64,000 bases of DNA from Gnetum montanum (GCA_015680685.1 MNCI01009146.1:717479-781478); one strand, 5' to 3'. Counted from the stretch's first letter, positions 1 to 12,660 are shown. Notes: generated by a model not told the origin, from the letters alone. Numbers and translations are program-made.

Positions 1-10
1 TTCACTATTC

Positions 11-425
11 TATAGATTTTAGCATAGCGTTGATTGAATCAAGCATAGTTCAACTTATCAATCACTTAGGTTAATTAACCTTAGATTTGATTAAACTATT
101 AGGGGAACAATGATAAAATTCAAATGACAAAATTTCAAAAAATCTCTTGAAAATCATGATATAAACAAAGTGTTATGATTCAAGCTTCCTAGAGGTTAAC
201 CTATCCAAGATGAGAAGCTGATGTTAGACACCCAAATTTGGATGACTAAGTCAAGAGTTCATGATTTTATAGATTTTAGCATAAGGTTGATTGACTCAAG
301 CATAATTTAACTTATTGGTTACTTAGGTTAACTAACCTTAGATAAGATTAATCTATTAGAAGAACAATGATAAAAATTAAATGGAAAAAGTCCAAAAAAT
401 CTCTCAAACATCATGATATAAAAAA
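11..425. repeat. Two-copy direct repeat of about 158 bp
   Basis: Bases 11-169 and 268-425 are the same sequence in direct orientation, offset by about 257 bp. Both start with TATAGATTTTAGCATA and share the TTAGGTTAAYTAACCTTAGAT block and the AAATCTC...CATGATATAAA tail, with scattered substitutions. No open reading frame crosses it. It may be the edge of a larger tandem array or an old LTR piece continuing left of the window. Confidence 0.75.
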
Positions 426-1219
426 ATTATTAAGGTTCAATATTTATCATTTTTATTCACGGGTCGAATTTTTCTCCTTGAATGTAGCTTTTTTAACCAT
501 TGGTGACTAAGTGGAGATGGATTTTTGGATTAAGAGAAAATATTTCAGCAACAACAAGCAATATCAAAGTAGGTTTTTCAAGAAAATTTGAAAGTGTAAA
601 AACAATAGCTAAATAAAAATATTCCATTGTATCATTATACCATAATATTTATATCTTTTATACACTTATACTTATACTTATATTGGATGCAATCAGGTCT
701 ATTGTGAGATGATGTATACAAGTATCAATTTCTACTCACCTGCTTTATCAAACATCAAACCATTTACAAAAAATGAAGAAGAAGCTACATGAGCAAGAAT
801 TAAAGATTGAAGAATAGGAAACTGAATTACAAGAGAAATAACTCATGATAATCTACAAGCTAGATGAATTTTTTTTGAAAAATGTCTTAATGAAAGAGAC
901 ATATAACATTAAGAAAAGAAAGTGAAAATCAAGAATCTACTCAAGTCGATCAATGACTCTTGATTCATTCTTGGGCATCAAGCTCAAGAAATTAAAAATT
1001 TCAAAAGTGATTTTCAGAAATTCACTTAAGGGATATCCATCTTACATGTAATGATGAGGAAATACAAGAAATTTGGAGATAAATCAAGGCTTTTATACAT
1101 GCCTACTTAGTTCACATGGAGAAGGCAAGGTAAGTGTAATTATTTATTCAGAACTAACCAAAAGAGGTATAATAAGAATGAACAAAAGTCCAACGTAAGA
1201 AAAAGTTGAAATCTCAAGA

Positions 1220-2170
1220 AAAGCCACCTACCATTTGGTATCTTAATAGTGGATGCTCAAGACATATGACTAGAGATAGGTCAAGATGTACCTCTCTTTC
1301 AAGCTATGATTATGGGAGTGTTAGCTTTGGAAATAGTAGCAAGACATGTCAATGAAAAAGGTATGGTTGGGGGTAAGAATTCTCATATAATTGATAATAT
1401 GATTTATATTGTGGTGTAAAGCATAGTTTATTAAGTGTTAGTCAACATTATAATGATGATAAGTGTGTATTATTTCAAGCTAACCATTGCATTATTAAAG
1501 ATTCTAAAACTAATAAGGTGATTCCTATGAGATATAAATTAGAAAAAAATTATATCATTAATAACTATGATTTAAGAAAATATAATTTGATTTGTTTAAT
1601 TAGAAAATCAAAGGATAGTTGGCTGTATAATAGGAGGTTGCAACATTTAAACTTTGAGAATCTTGACAAGCATTCTAAAAATAAAATTATTGAAGAACTA
1701 TCCAACATCCAATCCAAGAAGGATAAGATATGAGAAACATGATAGAAATGTAAATAAAAATCCATATCTTTGAAAAGAAAAAGAAATATTACTACTAAAT
1801 GTTCTCTTGAATTATTTCATATGAATTTATTAGGACCTACTAGAACTGGTAGCATAGGTGATAGAAGGTATTTATTTTGTAGTTATTGATGATTACTCAA
1901 GGTTTAATGAGTACTTCTAATAACCCAAGAGGTTGAATCCTTTCATCACTTCTAGAAATTTTGCTACACAGTGCAAAGAGAAAAGGACTATCTAATTAAA
2001 ATGATTAGGCATGATCATGGAGAAAAATTTAACAACCATGTTTTTGAAGAATATTGCAATAATGAAGGCATTGATTATAAACATGGGGCACATGAAACAC
2101 TTCCTAAATCTAGGGCTTACAATCAACATATAAAATGCCAATGCATGACTCATCAATTCTATATATGAAT
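1220..2170 (+). pseudogene. Ty1/copia pol relic: gag-pre-integrase and integrase core start
   Basis: Conceptual translation across several frames gives the copia order. First comes WYLNSGCSRHMTRDRS (about 1231-1278), the segment holding the protease-side CSRHMTG motif. Next is the gag_pre-integrase domain, including WLYNRRLQHLNFENLDK (about 1620-1672). Then comes an integrase-core start resembling LELFHMNLLGPTRTGS (1810-1855), and later IRHDHGEKFNNHVFEEYCN (about 2004-2060), equivalent to the family's 'RSDHGGEF' block. Stop codons and frameshifts separate these pieces, and no RT or RNase H follows. The longest open pieces are only 65-71 codons. No LTR pair is visible, so this is a truncated fossil. 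Class is secure from the motifs; lineage within copia is not resolved. Confidence 0.85.
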
Positions 2171-3600
2171 TTATGTTGTAAATGACTTTACTATTTGAAA
2201 AACATAGAAACATGTTGTATCTAATTACCACACAACTGGAGTTGATTAAATAGGGTCTCATCCTTCAAACCATTATCACATTTATGACAGCTTTTATCAA
2301 TCCCACAGTTACAATCATTTTAATATATGTTGCACAAACCAGATTGCAAATCTTAATAAAAATATTCACTCATTAAAACATAGCTAAATAAAAGTTAGGA
2401 TGCACATTTAATTCTTAGAACTTGTTAGGAATGAGTTTTAAAGATTTTTCTAATATATTTCTTTACAAATAAATCATAAATCATGAAATTTCTTTTTCTT
2501 ATAATGTGAAAGATCTTTATAATTTTATTAATGATTTGGTGAAAATAATTATGAAATTATTTTACTGGAAGATTTCAAAATAAATAATTTTACCCTACCA
2601 AATTTCTATTGTTTTCAAAAAAATATTTAAATTTTAGTTTTTTCAATAAACTTAGATAGCTTCATTGTTGTATATAATTTTCTAGATGTAATAAAAATTT
2701 CTCATTTCTAGCATAAAAATTTTAAGTTTTTCCAAAGACAAACATTTTAGATCCAAATATTTCTTTAATTTGATTAGCTCACACTGCCTATATTTCTTTC
2801 ATTTTTTTAAGCATGCTTTGAAATAGGAAGTAATTTTAATTAGGCAAAGGCAACAATGAGGTGGAAAATAAATTATCAAAAGAGATCAAACCTACTCCTT
2901 ACATATTTTTTTGGTAATTTTCTGATTTAAATTAGATTTTTATTGCAAGTTACTTTGATTTTGCCTATCCCATCTTGGAAACATTTTCAGTTTTTTTAGA
3001 TTAGATATGATTTTTCAATGTAAGCTCAATTTCAACATTTTGAAGAAAAATACTAAGATGATGTCATGACTATGATACAAGATACCCAATTTCACTATCT
3101 TCTAGAGTTGTCTTGTTCACTCCACCTTTTTACATAACTAGGATAATACCTAGTTTTTCTCCCAAAGAAGGAAAACATTATTTTTCCTACTTATTATAGG
3201 CCTATTAGTCTCTACAACTATCTTGTCAAGTTTCTCTTTTCTTATAATAAAATCAAAAATATCTAGTCAATATTTATATGAGCTATTCAAGCTTCTAATA
3301 TTAGTTATAAGGAGTTATATAAAATAAGTGCTCAAGTTACATGACTATTGAATGTATCTATTATACTTAAGATTTATTGCTATTGATGTATTTTACACAA
3401 ATTAATTCATTTGATATATCTCTTAGGCCTATGCATATGCAATAAAATTTTCGTGTAAGTTTCTACCTAATTTTATTGAATTTGATCAATTTGACTTTAT
3501 TATTGGCAAGAAGATATTGGCTAGTGATATCATAATGCATGAGGTAGTGTATTAGGTAACGATGTAATGGAATATCATATGCATCCTTAAGCTTGACATA
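2171..3600. other. AT-rich stretch without recognisable gene
   Basis: I see no protein motif, LTR end or structured repeat here. It is AT-rich and dense in stops on both strands. It probably represents decayed transposon sequence between the copia and gypsy relics. Confidence 0.5.
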
Positions 3601-3639
3601 GCAAAAGCCTATGGCCTAGTACGATGGTGTGCACCATAT

Positions 3640-4600
3640 CAAGATCAATCACAAGTTCTCAAGGATGTTCACGAAGGTTCTTGTCAAGGCCATTATGTAA
3701 GAATAAGAAAAATCATAAAAATCTTGATGGCAAGGCTATTCTGGCCTATGATCTTCAGATATGTCCACCATTTTGTCCATTCATGTAAGTGATGTTAATG
3801 AGATGAAAGAATGATAACTAGGATGGAATGGCCCCAAAAATGGATCCAGCCATTGGAGCCTTTTGACTTTTGGGGGATTGATCTTATGGGATCCATTACT
3901 TCTATGTCCAATGGAAATTATTACATTATTTTTTCTAATGACTATTATACCAAATGGGTTGAAGCTACAGTTGTTTCTAATTGTACTTTTTTTATCAAGA
4001 GGTGGTAAAAGGGTTTGCTATATGAAGGAATGTAATTTTTAACAATGGAATCCATTTTATGTATGCTACCTTTCATAAGTTAATGCAACACTTGGGGGTG
4101 GAGCATAAAATTATAAGACCTTATCATGCCTAAGCTAATAGTCAAGCTAATGTCACTAATAATAAAATCACACGAATCCTAACAAGGACCATTAGTAGAT
4201 GTAGGAAAGACTAAAGCACTAAACTAAATGATGCCATATGGGCCTACTACTCAACATGAAAACTTTTTATAGGTTAATTTCCTTATGAGTTAGTGTATGG
4301 AAAGTTACCCAAACTTCCAATACAAACTAAAGTCCATACACTCACAAATGCATCTAAGATTAACCTAGATATTAACTTAGTATAAAAAGAAAAATAATGA
4401 CACTCAATGTAATAGATGAAAATTGAAGGGTAGTTCTTATGATGAATGAAGTTCACAAGACATATCGTAAACAATGCCATGATGCTTGAATAAGGAAAGT
4501 AGAATTCAAACTAGGACACAAGGTTCTTTATTAGAATTCCATGCATGTGTCGTACATTGCATTATGGGAATGAACATACATTGTACACTCAAATTTTCCA
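3640..4600 (+). pseudogene. Ty3/gypsy integrase relic
   Basis: Frames joined by eye give the gypsy integrase in order. A zinc-binding H-H-C-C segment (VLKDVHEGSCQGHYVRIRK, then FRYVHHFVHSCK, 3657-3790) comes first. The catalytic core follows with the motifs WIQPLEPFDFWGIDLMG (about 3842-3892) and SNDYYTKWVEA (3933-3967). A segment NGIHFMYATFHKLMQHLGVEHK (about 4044-4110) matches the family's DNGTHF block; the first catalytic Asp of that block reads Asn here. PYHA, the 'NGQ' region and ELVYGKLPKLP (about 4287-4320) come last. Internal stops (for example after IKRW at 4008 and in PYHA*) make it non-functional. No RT is seen upstream. Chromodomain presence cannot be judged. Confidence 0.85.
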
Positions 4601-5477
4601 TTTAGGACTATGATAAATTACCATCCAACAAGTCCCTAGAGGTACATGCTAGTCAACATTCAACAACTGAAATCCTTTATAGACTTCTAAGTAGCTAGCC
4701 ACAATCATAACATCTGAACCCAAAAACATACTCACTTCAGTTTTATCCAATCAATCTAAGAGGACCTTTGAAAGAAAAAATTTAATTTTAGTTTTAGTAA
4801 GATTTAGCATTGAACATAGGCGAATTAAATTGAAGTCCTAGGTTTGATTTGAATGTATTAAAAAAATTTCATAAAATAATTCTAGAAATACTCTATTTAA
4901 TTGATTTAGAAGGGTTTTTGTAAGTAAAAATTCAGTTTTGATTTCAAAAAGTTTTAGCATGGAATAGAGGTAAATTACAGAAGATAACTCATATGGCCAT
5001 GTGGCCAATCTCTAGATAAGGGCTAGAATGGTGATGATGTGGGATAATACTTTAGAAATAATTTGGATTTACAAAAAATAAGATCCTAGAGCATAGCTCA
5101 AATGGTAAGCTTTTTATTGTATGATAGATTCATCATTTTGGTACATAGAAAACTTTATAAGTAAACTATTAAATTCATATAAATTGAAGACTACATGATG
5201 AGCAATGTTGTAGTTCCTATGCCTAACCATACAAATCATAAATGTTTTCATGTGATCTAATTGTATTTGGTGAATTGGTCTAATGTGATATGTTAGATTG
5301 TAGGTCCTTTTCTTCTCAATTACACTTATGATAACAAGTGATTATAGCAGTTTTATTATAACCTCAAAATAACACCACTACTCCCAATTATAGCACTAGT
5401 AAAAATATCATATAAAGGAGTCCCATTATAGGGTATAAATACAGAAATTTCAATTATAATGTCTTGGTACTACACAG
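4601..5477. other. Non-coding stretch with a short diverged direct repeat
   Basis: No gene is visible. Around 4770-4838 and 4913-4983 there is a diverged direct repeat (AAATTTAATTTTAGTTTTAG... / AAATTCAGTTTTGATTTCAA..., both running into TTTAGCATKGAA and a GAGGTAAATTA-like tail). Confidence 0.4.
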
Positions 5478-6358
5478 TTGGCAGTGGGTACCCCTATGCC
5501 CAACCATATGAATCATAAATATTCACACACAATCAGGTTAAATATCATGGATGGGACTAATTGTGGCATCTAGATTATTAAACGTTGATTGTAGGATGTC
5601 ATCTTCCCACTTGGACTAGTGGTAGCTTTGTCACATATGGTTTAGTCCAATGTGAGGCATATGATAATTGATATTGTTAGGTTCTAATTACTCCTAGTGA
5701 TAAAAATAATTTAGAATGAAATTTAATTCTAAGTCTAAATAATAATGGTAATGTAAATCCACTCTAACCTAGAGCGATGAGCATCTAGTCCTGGCTTACC
5801 TTACACATCTTTGGCTAATGTAACTATTATTGGGTTACCAAGAATTATGCTATTAGGTGAACCAAGAAATAATACTACTGGGATTACGAAACGATTACAC
5901 TTAAACACTTGAAACCAGTCATACTCATTCTGCTTTACTAATGAACAAAAAGGTAAAGTACTCGAAAATGCAAATGATTAAACTAAGGAAACCATAAAAA
6001 CTATGCTAAGTAAATTAGTAAAACTAAGTGGATGCTACAATGATAAAAAGCAATCTCAATCTTTATTTTTAGTCATGAAGTATGCCCAAGCACACTTCAC
6101 TTGAATAAAGATTTTGTACAATTACTGTACACCACATTGTAAGTATTTACTCTATCACTAAAGCTACAAAGACAAACTGCAAGATCCTACCTAAGGATGG
6201 AATAAAAAGTTATCTAAATCCATGTGCCTAAGTGTTTCTTTTATCGGCTAGCACACACCCTACAATATCGTTTATATGAAAATATATCATCAGCTAGGAT
6301 AACATATCTACAACATTGTAGATACAATATCATTCAACTAAAATTTTTGACTTTATCA
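5478..6358 (-). repeat. LTR (3' LTR of a minus-strand element)
   Basis: Read on the minus strand it begins TGATAAAGTC (complement of 6349-6358) and ends near 5478 in a decayed version of CACTCATCA. It shares blocks with the LTRs at 11.8, 15.2 and 16.1 kb, including ACTTGGACTAGTGGTAGCTT (5618-5637) and the CCCAACCATATGAATC block near the end. The TATA-like element is decayed (GATAAAAG, complement of 6239-6246). Just outside the LTR start lies TACCCCTATG (6359-6368). On the minus strand this is CATAGGGGTA, the same polypurine tract that precedes the 3' LTRs at 52025 and 60423. This is therefore the 3' LTR and its internal region lies to the right. Confidence 0.75.
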
Positions 6359-7010
6359 TACCCCTATGATTAACTAAAAACTTGTCCTCGAGTTAAAACA
6401 AAATGAGGGTGGAGTTCCTTACAAAATTGGGAGGTTAATTTACATGACACTAAATCTTATATACATGAATATCTAATGTCACAGTGAAGTTTACAAAAAT
6501 GACACATTTCATGTCATGACAAAAAGAACAAAAATTGTTGAAGTTCGATGTAGCTTTAAGTTATTCCAAGAAAATTAGTCGGTGACACAAGTACATTAAA
6601 TGATTCTTTTATATGACCTACGATCACTTCTGTAGCTTCCACGACATCATGGTGCTACATGATCACAACTATGGCTCATTTTGTAGATTCAAGTACCACT
6701 TGAAATAATGCAACATTCCTGAAAGTCTATTGTGACCACTGGGCCTCTCCTCTTGACTGCATTGATATTTGTTTGTTGGTAGGATTTTTTGAGCTGGTTT
6801 GTCTAACTACATCATCAATTGCTTTGAAAAAATTAGCCTCTTCTCTACTTTCCCAACTGATGGTTTCTACAATTTGTTGCAAATGACCCATTGAAGGCTG
6901 ATAATCTTACAATGACAATGGTGGAACTTATTGTTGCTACTCTATGATTTGGATAGTCAAGTTAATGTTATGCTAAGTAATTGATTTTCCAAATTTCATT
7001 GTACCTAAAA
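6359..7010 (-). mobile_element. 3' internal region of the minus-strand LTR element, truncated
   Basis: The minus strand ends in ACTCGAGGACAAG...CATAGGGGTA directly before the LTR. A TCGAGGAC-type block before the polypurine tract is common in plant gypsy elements. ATTTTGTAAGGAACT (complement of about 6411-6425) is also found just before the 3' LTRs at 52.0 and 60.4 kb. A short open stretch on the minus strand reads IVETISWESREEANFFKAID and matches nothing I know. The internal region is cut off near 7000, where a plus-strand gag relic begins, so the element is a broken remnant in a nest. Confidence 0.6.
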
Positions 7011-7080
7011 CCTAAATTCAAACTTAACATTCTCAACACTAAGTAAAGAACACTTAACACAAACCATCTAACAACTATAA

Positions 7081-9012
7081 CATGGCTTCACATAATGATC
7101 AATCATTGCCTGCCAAGGACACAAAAAGAAGTAGTAATAGAATTGTTGATGAAGGGGAATGAGGGATGATAATGCTGACATGTATTACTTATGTTCACAC
7201 TAATCCTCACCACCCATATTTTACTTTCATCTTCCATTGGGACAAGCAAATGAGGTGGAGAGACATGCAAGGCAACATAGTCCTACCTCCACAATGTGTA
7301 GCACTGAACATGCTACAAACTGCTCTTAGAGGAATGCATTTGGATAAGATTCAAGAAGGGTATCATGTGTCTCAACACATGAATAGATCCTATGAACCTA
7401 AAAGGAAGCAAATAAAGAGAGATACTGCTATGGAGATCAAACATGTACATAGCAAATGGAAGTAGGCCAATACTATTATTGTCATGGAAGAACTTGATGC
7501 TACTCACTTCATTTTAGAACAAATCCACTAGAACCACGAGGAGCCATCAAAGGCACCTATCATCAAACTAGAGGAACTTGTCAAAGTCCAACTTCACTCT
7601 ACCCTAGTAGCGACACACAATGGGGAGGCTACTAACTCAAGGCATAAGTGAGACTCTAGGTCAAGGGTTCTTGCTAAGTCTTACAATGAAACATATAAGA
7701 GTCATGAAAGAAGAACTAGTTGGCACCATTCTCCTGCTACCTCATCACCCTCATTGTGATCATCAAACGACATTGACAGGAGATAATAAAAGTACCAAAA
7801 ATCTGATAAGGAATAGAGAAGAACTCATGGTCATCATGATAGATATTCCAAATATTCTAAATCAAAAGATGAAGAGTATGAATAAAGAAGAAGAAGAGAT
7901 AGAAGAGATGATCAAGAGAGGCATGAGCATAGAATGTGTCACTGCTACCATAGAGCATATGAACCATCTCAGAATGATGAACCCCTTATGGCAACCCAAA
8001 GCATGGTCAACATTTACGAAGTGATCTACATACTAACCAAGCATGTGAGGGATAGCCAAATTAAATGACTAGATATGAATAACATGCCACGATTTAAAGG
8101 TGGTTATAACGGTAATCCATAACATCACCTCCAATCATTCCATGATGCCTATGTCCTTCAGAACATAGAAAGTAATTGGCAAAAATTAAAGCTGTTTCCT
8201 AGAACACTTGTGAAGGAAGCAAAAAGCTAGTATAGATCATTAGAACCTGAATTCATTAGACCCTAGAGTACCATGCTAGAAATATTTAATGATAAATATC
8301 AAACCCATTAACGAGTATTAAATATAAGAAAAAAATCCAAGGATGGAAACAAGGGACTCATGAAACCCTTGATATGGCACTAGGTAGATATTATTCACTA
8401 CTACATAAATGCCCATGCCATAGATTTTCATCAAAGGAGTAACTTAGGCACATCATAGATGGGCTAAAAAGTAAAATCAAAGAGACTCTTGGGGTTTACA
8501 CCCAAGGGAGATTATTAGAACTAATTGTCCATCACATCCAATGATTAATTGATCAAGTGGCCAAAGAGGAAGGAGAACTCAGAAAAATGGAATCAGCTAA
8601 AGAATACAACTATGATCCATCAATTTGAAAGATGGGTGTATGAGCCTATGAAACACAAGAGGAGAAAACCTTGAACAAGGCCATCCAACAAAAGATTCTA
8701 CCAATCCAAAAATCTGTAAGGAACATTGCATCTAAGGTAGAGAAAATATGGGATTCTATTGATGAAAAATTCGCAACTGCCTTAAAGATAGTAGAGGAAC
8801 AAACTAAACATGCATTAGAAAGAGGCAAAGACAAAAGGAAAAAGAAGAAATTTGGATGCAAGGTAAGGTTGCTTTGGTAGCTGAGTGTTTAGACACTAGC
8901 TTCACAAATGATGAAGGGTGCAATGTGTGCCAATATGAACATCCTTAGGGATGTTGTCCAGTTATGGCACATCTACAAGAAATGGGATCATATGCACTAA
9001 ATTTGAAATTTG
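7081..9012 (+). pseudogene. Degenerate gag polyprotein of the Asp-primed LTR family
   Basis: Starts at ATG 7082 (MASHNDQ) and can be followed with stops and frameshifts to about 9012. Recognisable parts, in order: an N-terminal block FHWDKQMRWRDMQGNIVLPP (about 7217-7280); an Arg/Glu-rich low-complexity section (7790-7960); the retrotransposon gag domain with LKLFPRTLVKEAKS and MLEIFNDKYQT (about 8190-8310); a coiled-coil-like Lys/Glu-rich stretch (8671-8870); and a zinc knuckle at 8919-8957 (CNVCQYEHP*GCC). The same order is seen in the gag relics at 55.2-57.2 kb (plus) and 13.5-15.1 kb (minus). The knuckle carries an in-frame stop at its Lys position. Gag normally forms the virus-like particle; this copy cannot make it. 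Confidence 0.8.
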
Positions 9013-9026
9013 TTCAAAAGTAGATG

Positions 9027-9062
9027 TGATGTAGCATCTATGATAACTCAACCAATTGATGA
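9027..9062 (+). repeat. Possible LTR-start fragment
   Basis: ATGTAGCATCTATGATAACT and the following CAACCAATTGAT resemble the start of the plus-strand LTR at 16.08 kb (ATGTAGCATCTACGATATCT...AATTGAT). It follows the gag relic almost directly, which would fit a gag-only element truncated by deletion. Only about 35 bp is alignable by eye, so this is weak. Confidence 0.35.
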
Positions 9063-10249
9063 TTTATCATAAAGTGGCTTGATGTAGTTCATATTCCAAG
9101 AAATGGTGACTCTTCCATCAACTTCTTCCCTATATTGTCTAGGTTCTAGAATGTTTCCCCTCTTCTATCCTTGTCTTCTTTTTCTATATGTCCTCCCTAC
9201 TGAGTATGGCACACAGACTCCTTTGATTTTAACTATTGCATTGGCCTCTTCATTTTACCAAAATTGGTACATTTTTCCTAAGTACCATTCTCTATTGTTA
9301 ATTAGTGTGGGCCATAATGGAGACACTTGGAGTTGCATCTTTATAGCTCCTAGGTTGTGAAGGTCCTCCTTTTGGTATCCTCTTTGAGACCATCTACAAT
9401 TAATCAAGAGCATAGGATAACCAAAATGCTTTCATTGGTGCTTAATTATTCATAATCCTTCTCATACTCTTGGTTAGATCAAGTTCTTATCATCTTATGA
9501 TTGTAACATTAGAAAAATTTGTAAAAAATGAATCCCTTATATGTTATATTATTTAGTTACTTATGATCTTCTTATTATTTGCTTACTTATTATGACCTAA
9601 AATAGTTGGTATGGTCTATTAGGAGTATGATCTAAATACTTCTAGCCTTAGTTTGATTGATTAATGTTAATATTCTTATTATTTCTTTGTAATTACCCTT
9701 TTTAGTATCTTCTAAGGTTAAGAATTTTTTGCTGAAATTTTCAAATATTTGCTTATATCGCACAATGCATTTCCCACAACTAAATTGAACACTTCAGGAT
9801 TAACAAGGTTTAAGAATTTTGAAAATTGGAGCTACGAGGGTAAAGTTATTACCTTTGAAAGCTAGTTTGCAAGAGGGTCAACGAAAAACTACAAAAAATT
9901 CTCTTAATACAAAATGAATATGTGAAAAAATTCACTAACTCCCACACATATATATACTATTTTTATATGTGCAACATCATAGATCATACACTGTAGGTCC
10001 CTATGACATTGTAGCTATGGCATCAGCATTAAAAATTTCAAATTTTTCAAGGAAAAAATGAATCAATTAGAATGTCTAAAAGGTGTAAATCTTGTCTAAA
10101 GGATCATAGGCCATTAATGATGCATAGTTTTCAAAGATTTTAGCTTTCAAAGTTCATAAAGAAATAATCTCAACAATAAAAGTGTATTGTATGGATAAGA
10201 TATGGGTAATGAATTTATGATGCATAGACAAATTATTAGATGATATTAA
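9063..10249. other. No recognised gene; minus-strand protein-like relic possible
   Basis: The minus strand of about 9080-9350 has protein-like stretches (for example LWPTLINNREWYLGKMYQFW and VKIKGVCVPYSVGRTYRKRR) separated by stops. I cannot assign them to a family. A plus-strand open stretch of 85 codons at 9103-9360 is probably the shadow of this relic. The rest (9500-10249) is AT-rich with no visible signal. Confidence 0.3.
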
Positions 10250-11560
10250 ACTTTATTAAATGTTTTGAAAGGCACAAAATGATGTGGAATTTCTTGGAAA
10301 GGATGAAGTACAAGATTTATACAAGTGGGTCCTCCCCAAAGTAGGCTCCAACCCTTAATGCCCTTGTATAACAATGTCTAAAAGTGTCCTTAGGTACTCC
10401 AGCAATTGAATGTAAGACATACTTGTTTAGAAAAACACACATTTTAGTATCACCAAGTTGAGAAAATACCACTATATTATATAAAAACACAAGTTATGAT
10501 TAAATATATAGTGAGGTGGGATGGATTGTAGAAGGGATTGCTAAACTTGGGACATGAGGTATCTTGCCATAGGCAGAATGACCCCTTGTGTTTTATTAAT
10601 GGTTGAGGTAATCATTAGCCTTTATGTCTAAGATTCAAACAAATTCTAGACCACATTCTAGTAACATTGCATCATTCCATCTCTTGGAAATACAATTGTA
10701 AGACTATCAATGTTGCAAGAAGCATTGTCACTTAGCGTATTTTCCAAGAGAGGAGTTTTATTCATGGCACTTTATTTTTATTGTTATTTCTGAGAAGTTG
10801 TCTACCTTCAAGCATGGGTAACATGTGTTTTCAGTGGGATCCCCAAAATTTTATTATGTGCTCTTTTATTTTTATTCTATGTCAACCATTTAAGGTAGCA
10901 CTTATTTAACTCTTACTCCCATTTTTCGTTAAATCTACAAGGATATAATACAACCTTAAAAATAAGATAGAACTCAAAACAATAGTCTAGAAGAATCCAC
11001 AAATTCCCTTAATGCCACACCATTTCATTCCCCCTTGGTTCTTCACTTTTCTATCCAAGCATAATGATCACAAGTTTATTCTTAGTTTTATGATGGAAAG
11101 AATATCATTATGGCCATGGTAAGAACTCTTATTAATGGAATGGATGGATAGATGATGTGGTCTCACTGTATAGATAATTAGTCCCTTATGATTGATAATA
11201 TAGAGAAATATTCACCTTATTGCACTGCATCTTGCCTTATTCTTGGTGTGTTTTATTAGTAATCAAAAATATTTACAAAGAAAAATGAAAACAAAGTATG
11301 AAAAAGATAAAAAAGATAGTAAAAATGGAAGAAGATGAAAATAATGAAAACTCATCAAGTAATAGAAAAGTGTTAAAGAATTGAGAAATTATTAAGAAAC
11401 TGAAAAGTATAAAACAACAAAAAAATGTATTAAAAAATGTGAAAAGGTATATCAAGAACTTAGAAATTAAATAGAATTGTAAGAGAAAAAATTAAAAAAC
11501 ACCTATTAATTCTTAAATTAGGATAAGGTTTCTCCCCCATGACTAAACTCATCGACAAGT
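10250..11560 (-). mobile_element. Decayed 3' non-coding region of a gag-protease-type LTR element
   Basis: On the minus strand, ordered blocks match the 3' non-coding regions at 50.1-52.0 and 58.5-60.4 kb. TTTAGTCATGGGGGAGA (complement near 11525-11541) matches the CATGGGGGAGATGGCC start of that region. An ATTAATAAAACACAAGGGG block (complement near 10590-10606) matches ATTAACTACATAAGGGG. A GTTGGAGCCTACTTTGGGGAGG block (complement near 10331-10352) matches AGCCTGCTTTGGGGAGGATC. Similarity is patchy but collinear. No LTR of its own can be placed with confidence. It lies directly left of the gag-only element at 11.8-16.1 kb, which may have inserted next to or into it. Confidence 0.5.
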
Positions 11561-11786
11561 GTTCGGAAAATGCACCCTAGTTCCCCTGGATCATACACTT
11601 GAGGTTTCATACTTACCATCCTTAGTGATTTCATTTTTCTATTATCATCCCATATAATCATGATGGTTATTGAATTTTTATCATCAAAATCCTTCCTCTT
11701 CTATTGGTGTATGATTGTGGTTTAGTACTTCCATTTGTAAGTTCTTAGTTAGGGTCATTTTCTTAGAATGGGAATTAATAAGTGGT

Positions 11787-12660
11787 TGATGAGTGGTGAG
11801 GTACCCCTACACCCAATCATATGAATCATAAGTGTTCACATACAATCCAATCAAATTCCATGGATGGGACTAGCTATGACATCTAGATCTCTATGTCTTA
11901 ATCACAGTTCAATATCTTCCCACTTGGACTAGTGGTAGCTTTATCACGTATGGTTTATTCTAGAGTGAGACATATGATTTTTATTATTTTATATTTTATT
12001 ATTCTAAAATTAAAAATAGGTTGAAACTTAATTTATAATCAATTCAACTAATCTAATTGCTAATTAATAATCAACTTCCCTAACATAAGTATCTAATCCC
12101 ACTTCTCGTGCACATCCTAAACTCATACGATGCTGCTAGGTTAATAAATGTTAAGCGTTGCTGGGATTACCAAGAGTCATACGCATGCTTGAAGTGATCG
12201 TACTTATGTGCCTAGTTAATTAACATGTATGAAAATGTAAATATCGACTAAGTATGTGAAAAGAAAATTTCATGGAAAGGAAATCTAATCTAAGTCAAAG
12301 TGTTGCAATGAATAAGAATCAATCTCGATCTTATTGCCATTCATGGAATATGTCCAGGTACATTGCCAATCAAATAAGACTTCGTACAATTAACTTAGAT
12401 CCACTTTTTGGGCACTCACTAATTGTTCTCTATGATTATGAAATAAAACTGGAGAAATTTTTCTACTCTATTAACAAAACTATGAAAAAATATGCAAAAC
12501 TATTACCAAATTGGGAGCCCATGCACTATATTTATAGGCCAACATATACCCTGCAATGTTAGATACCCAAATCTGACGTTACATCTAGGCCCCAATGTTG
12601 AATACCTGATGTTGAGGCTTCAACATTGGGTACCTGACATCGAAGTATGAGAAAAACATG
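11787..12660 (-). repeat. Left LTR of element D
   Basis: Left edge TGATGAGTGG at 11787 is the complement of the family's CCACTCATCA LTR end. It shares TGGACTAGTGGTAGCTTTAT (11925-11944) with the other LTRs. The U3 part is its own and includes a perfect 12-bp inverted repeat, CCCAATGTTGAA (12591-12602) and TTCAACATTGGG (12619-12630), upstream of a minus-strand TATA box (TATAAATA, complement near 12528-12535). The right boundary is uncertain by about 20 bp. Confidence 0.65.

Noticed and set aside
5085-5150. tRNA-like sequence TAGCTCAAATGGTAAGC
   Set aside because: An A-box-like string only; no B box or cloverleaf could be formed.
7620-8024. 134-codon open frame as a separate protein
   Set aside because: It is an alternative frame over the Arg/Glu-rich section of the gag relic; the other frame gives the family's gag sequence.
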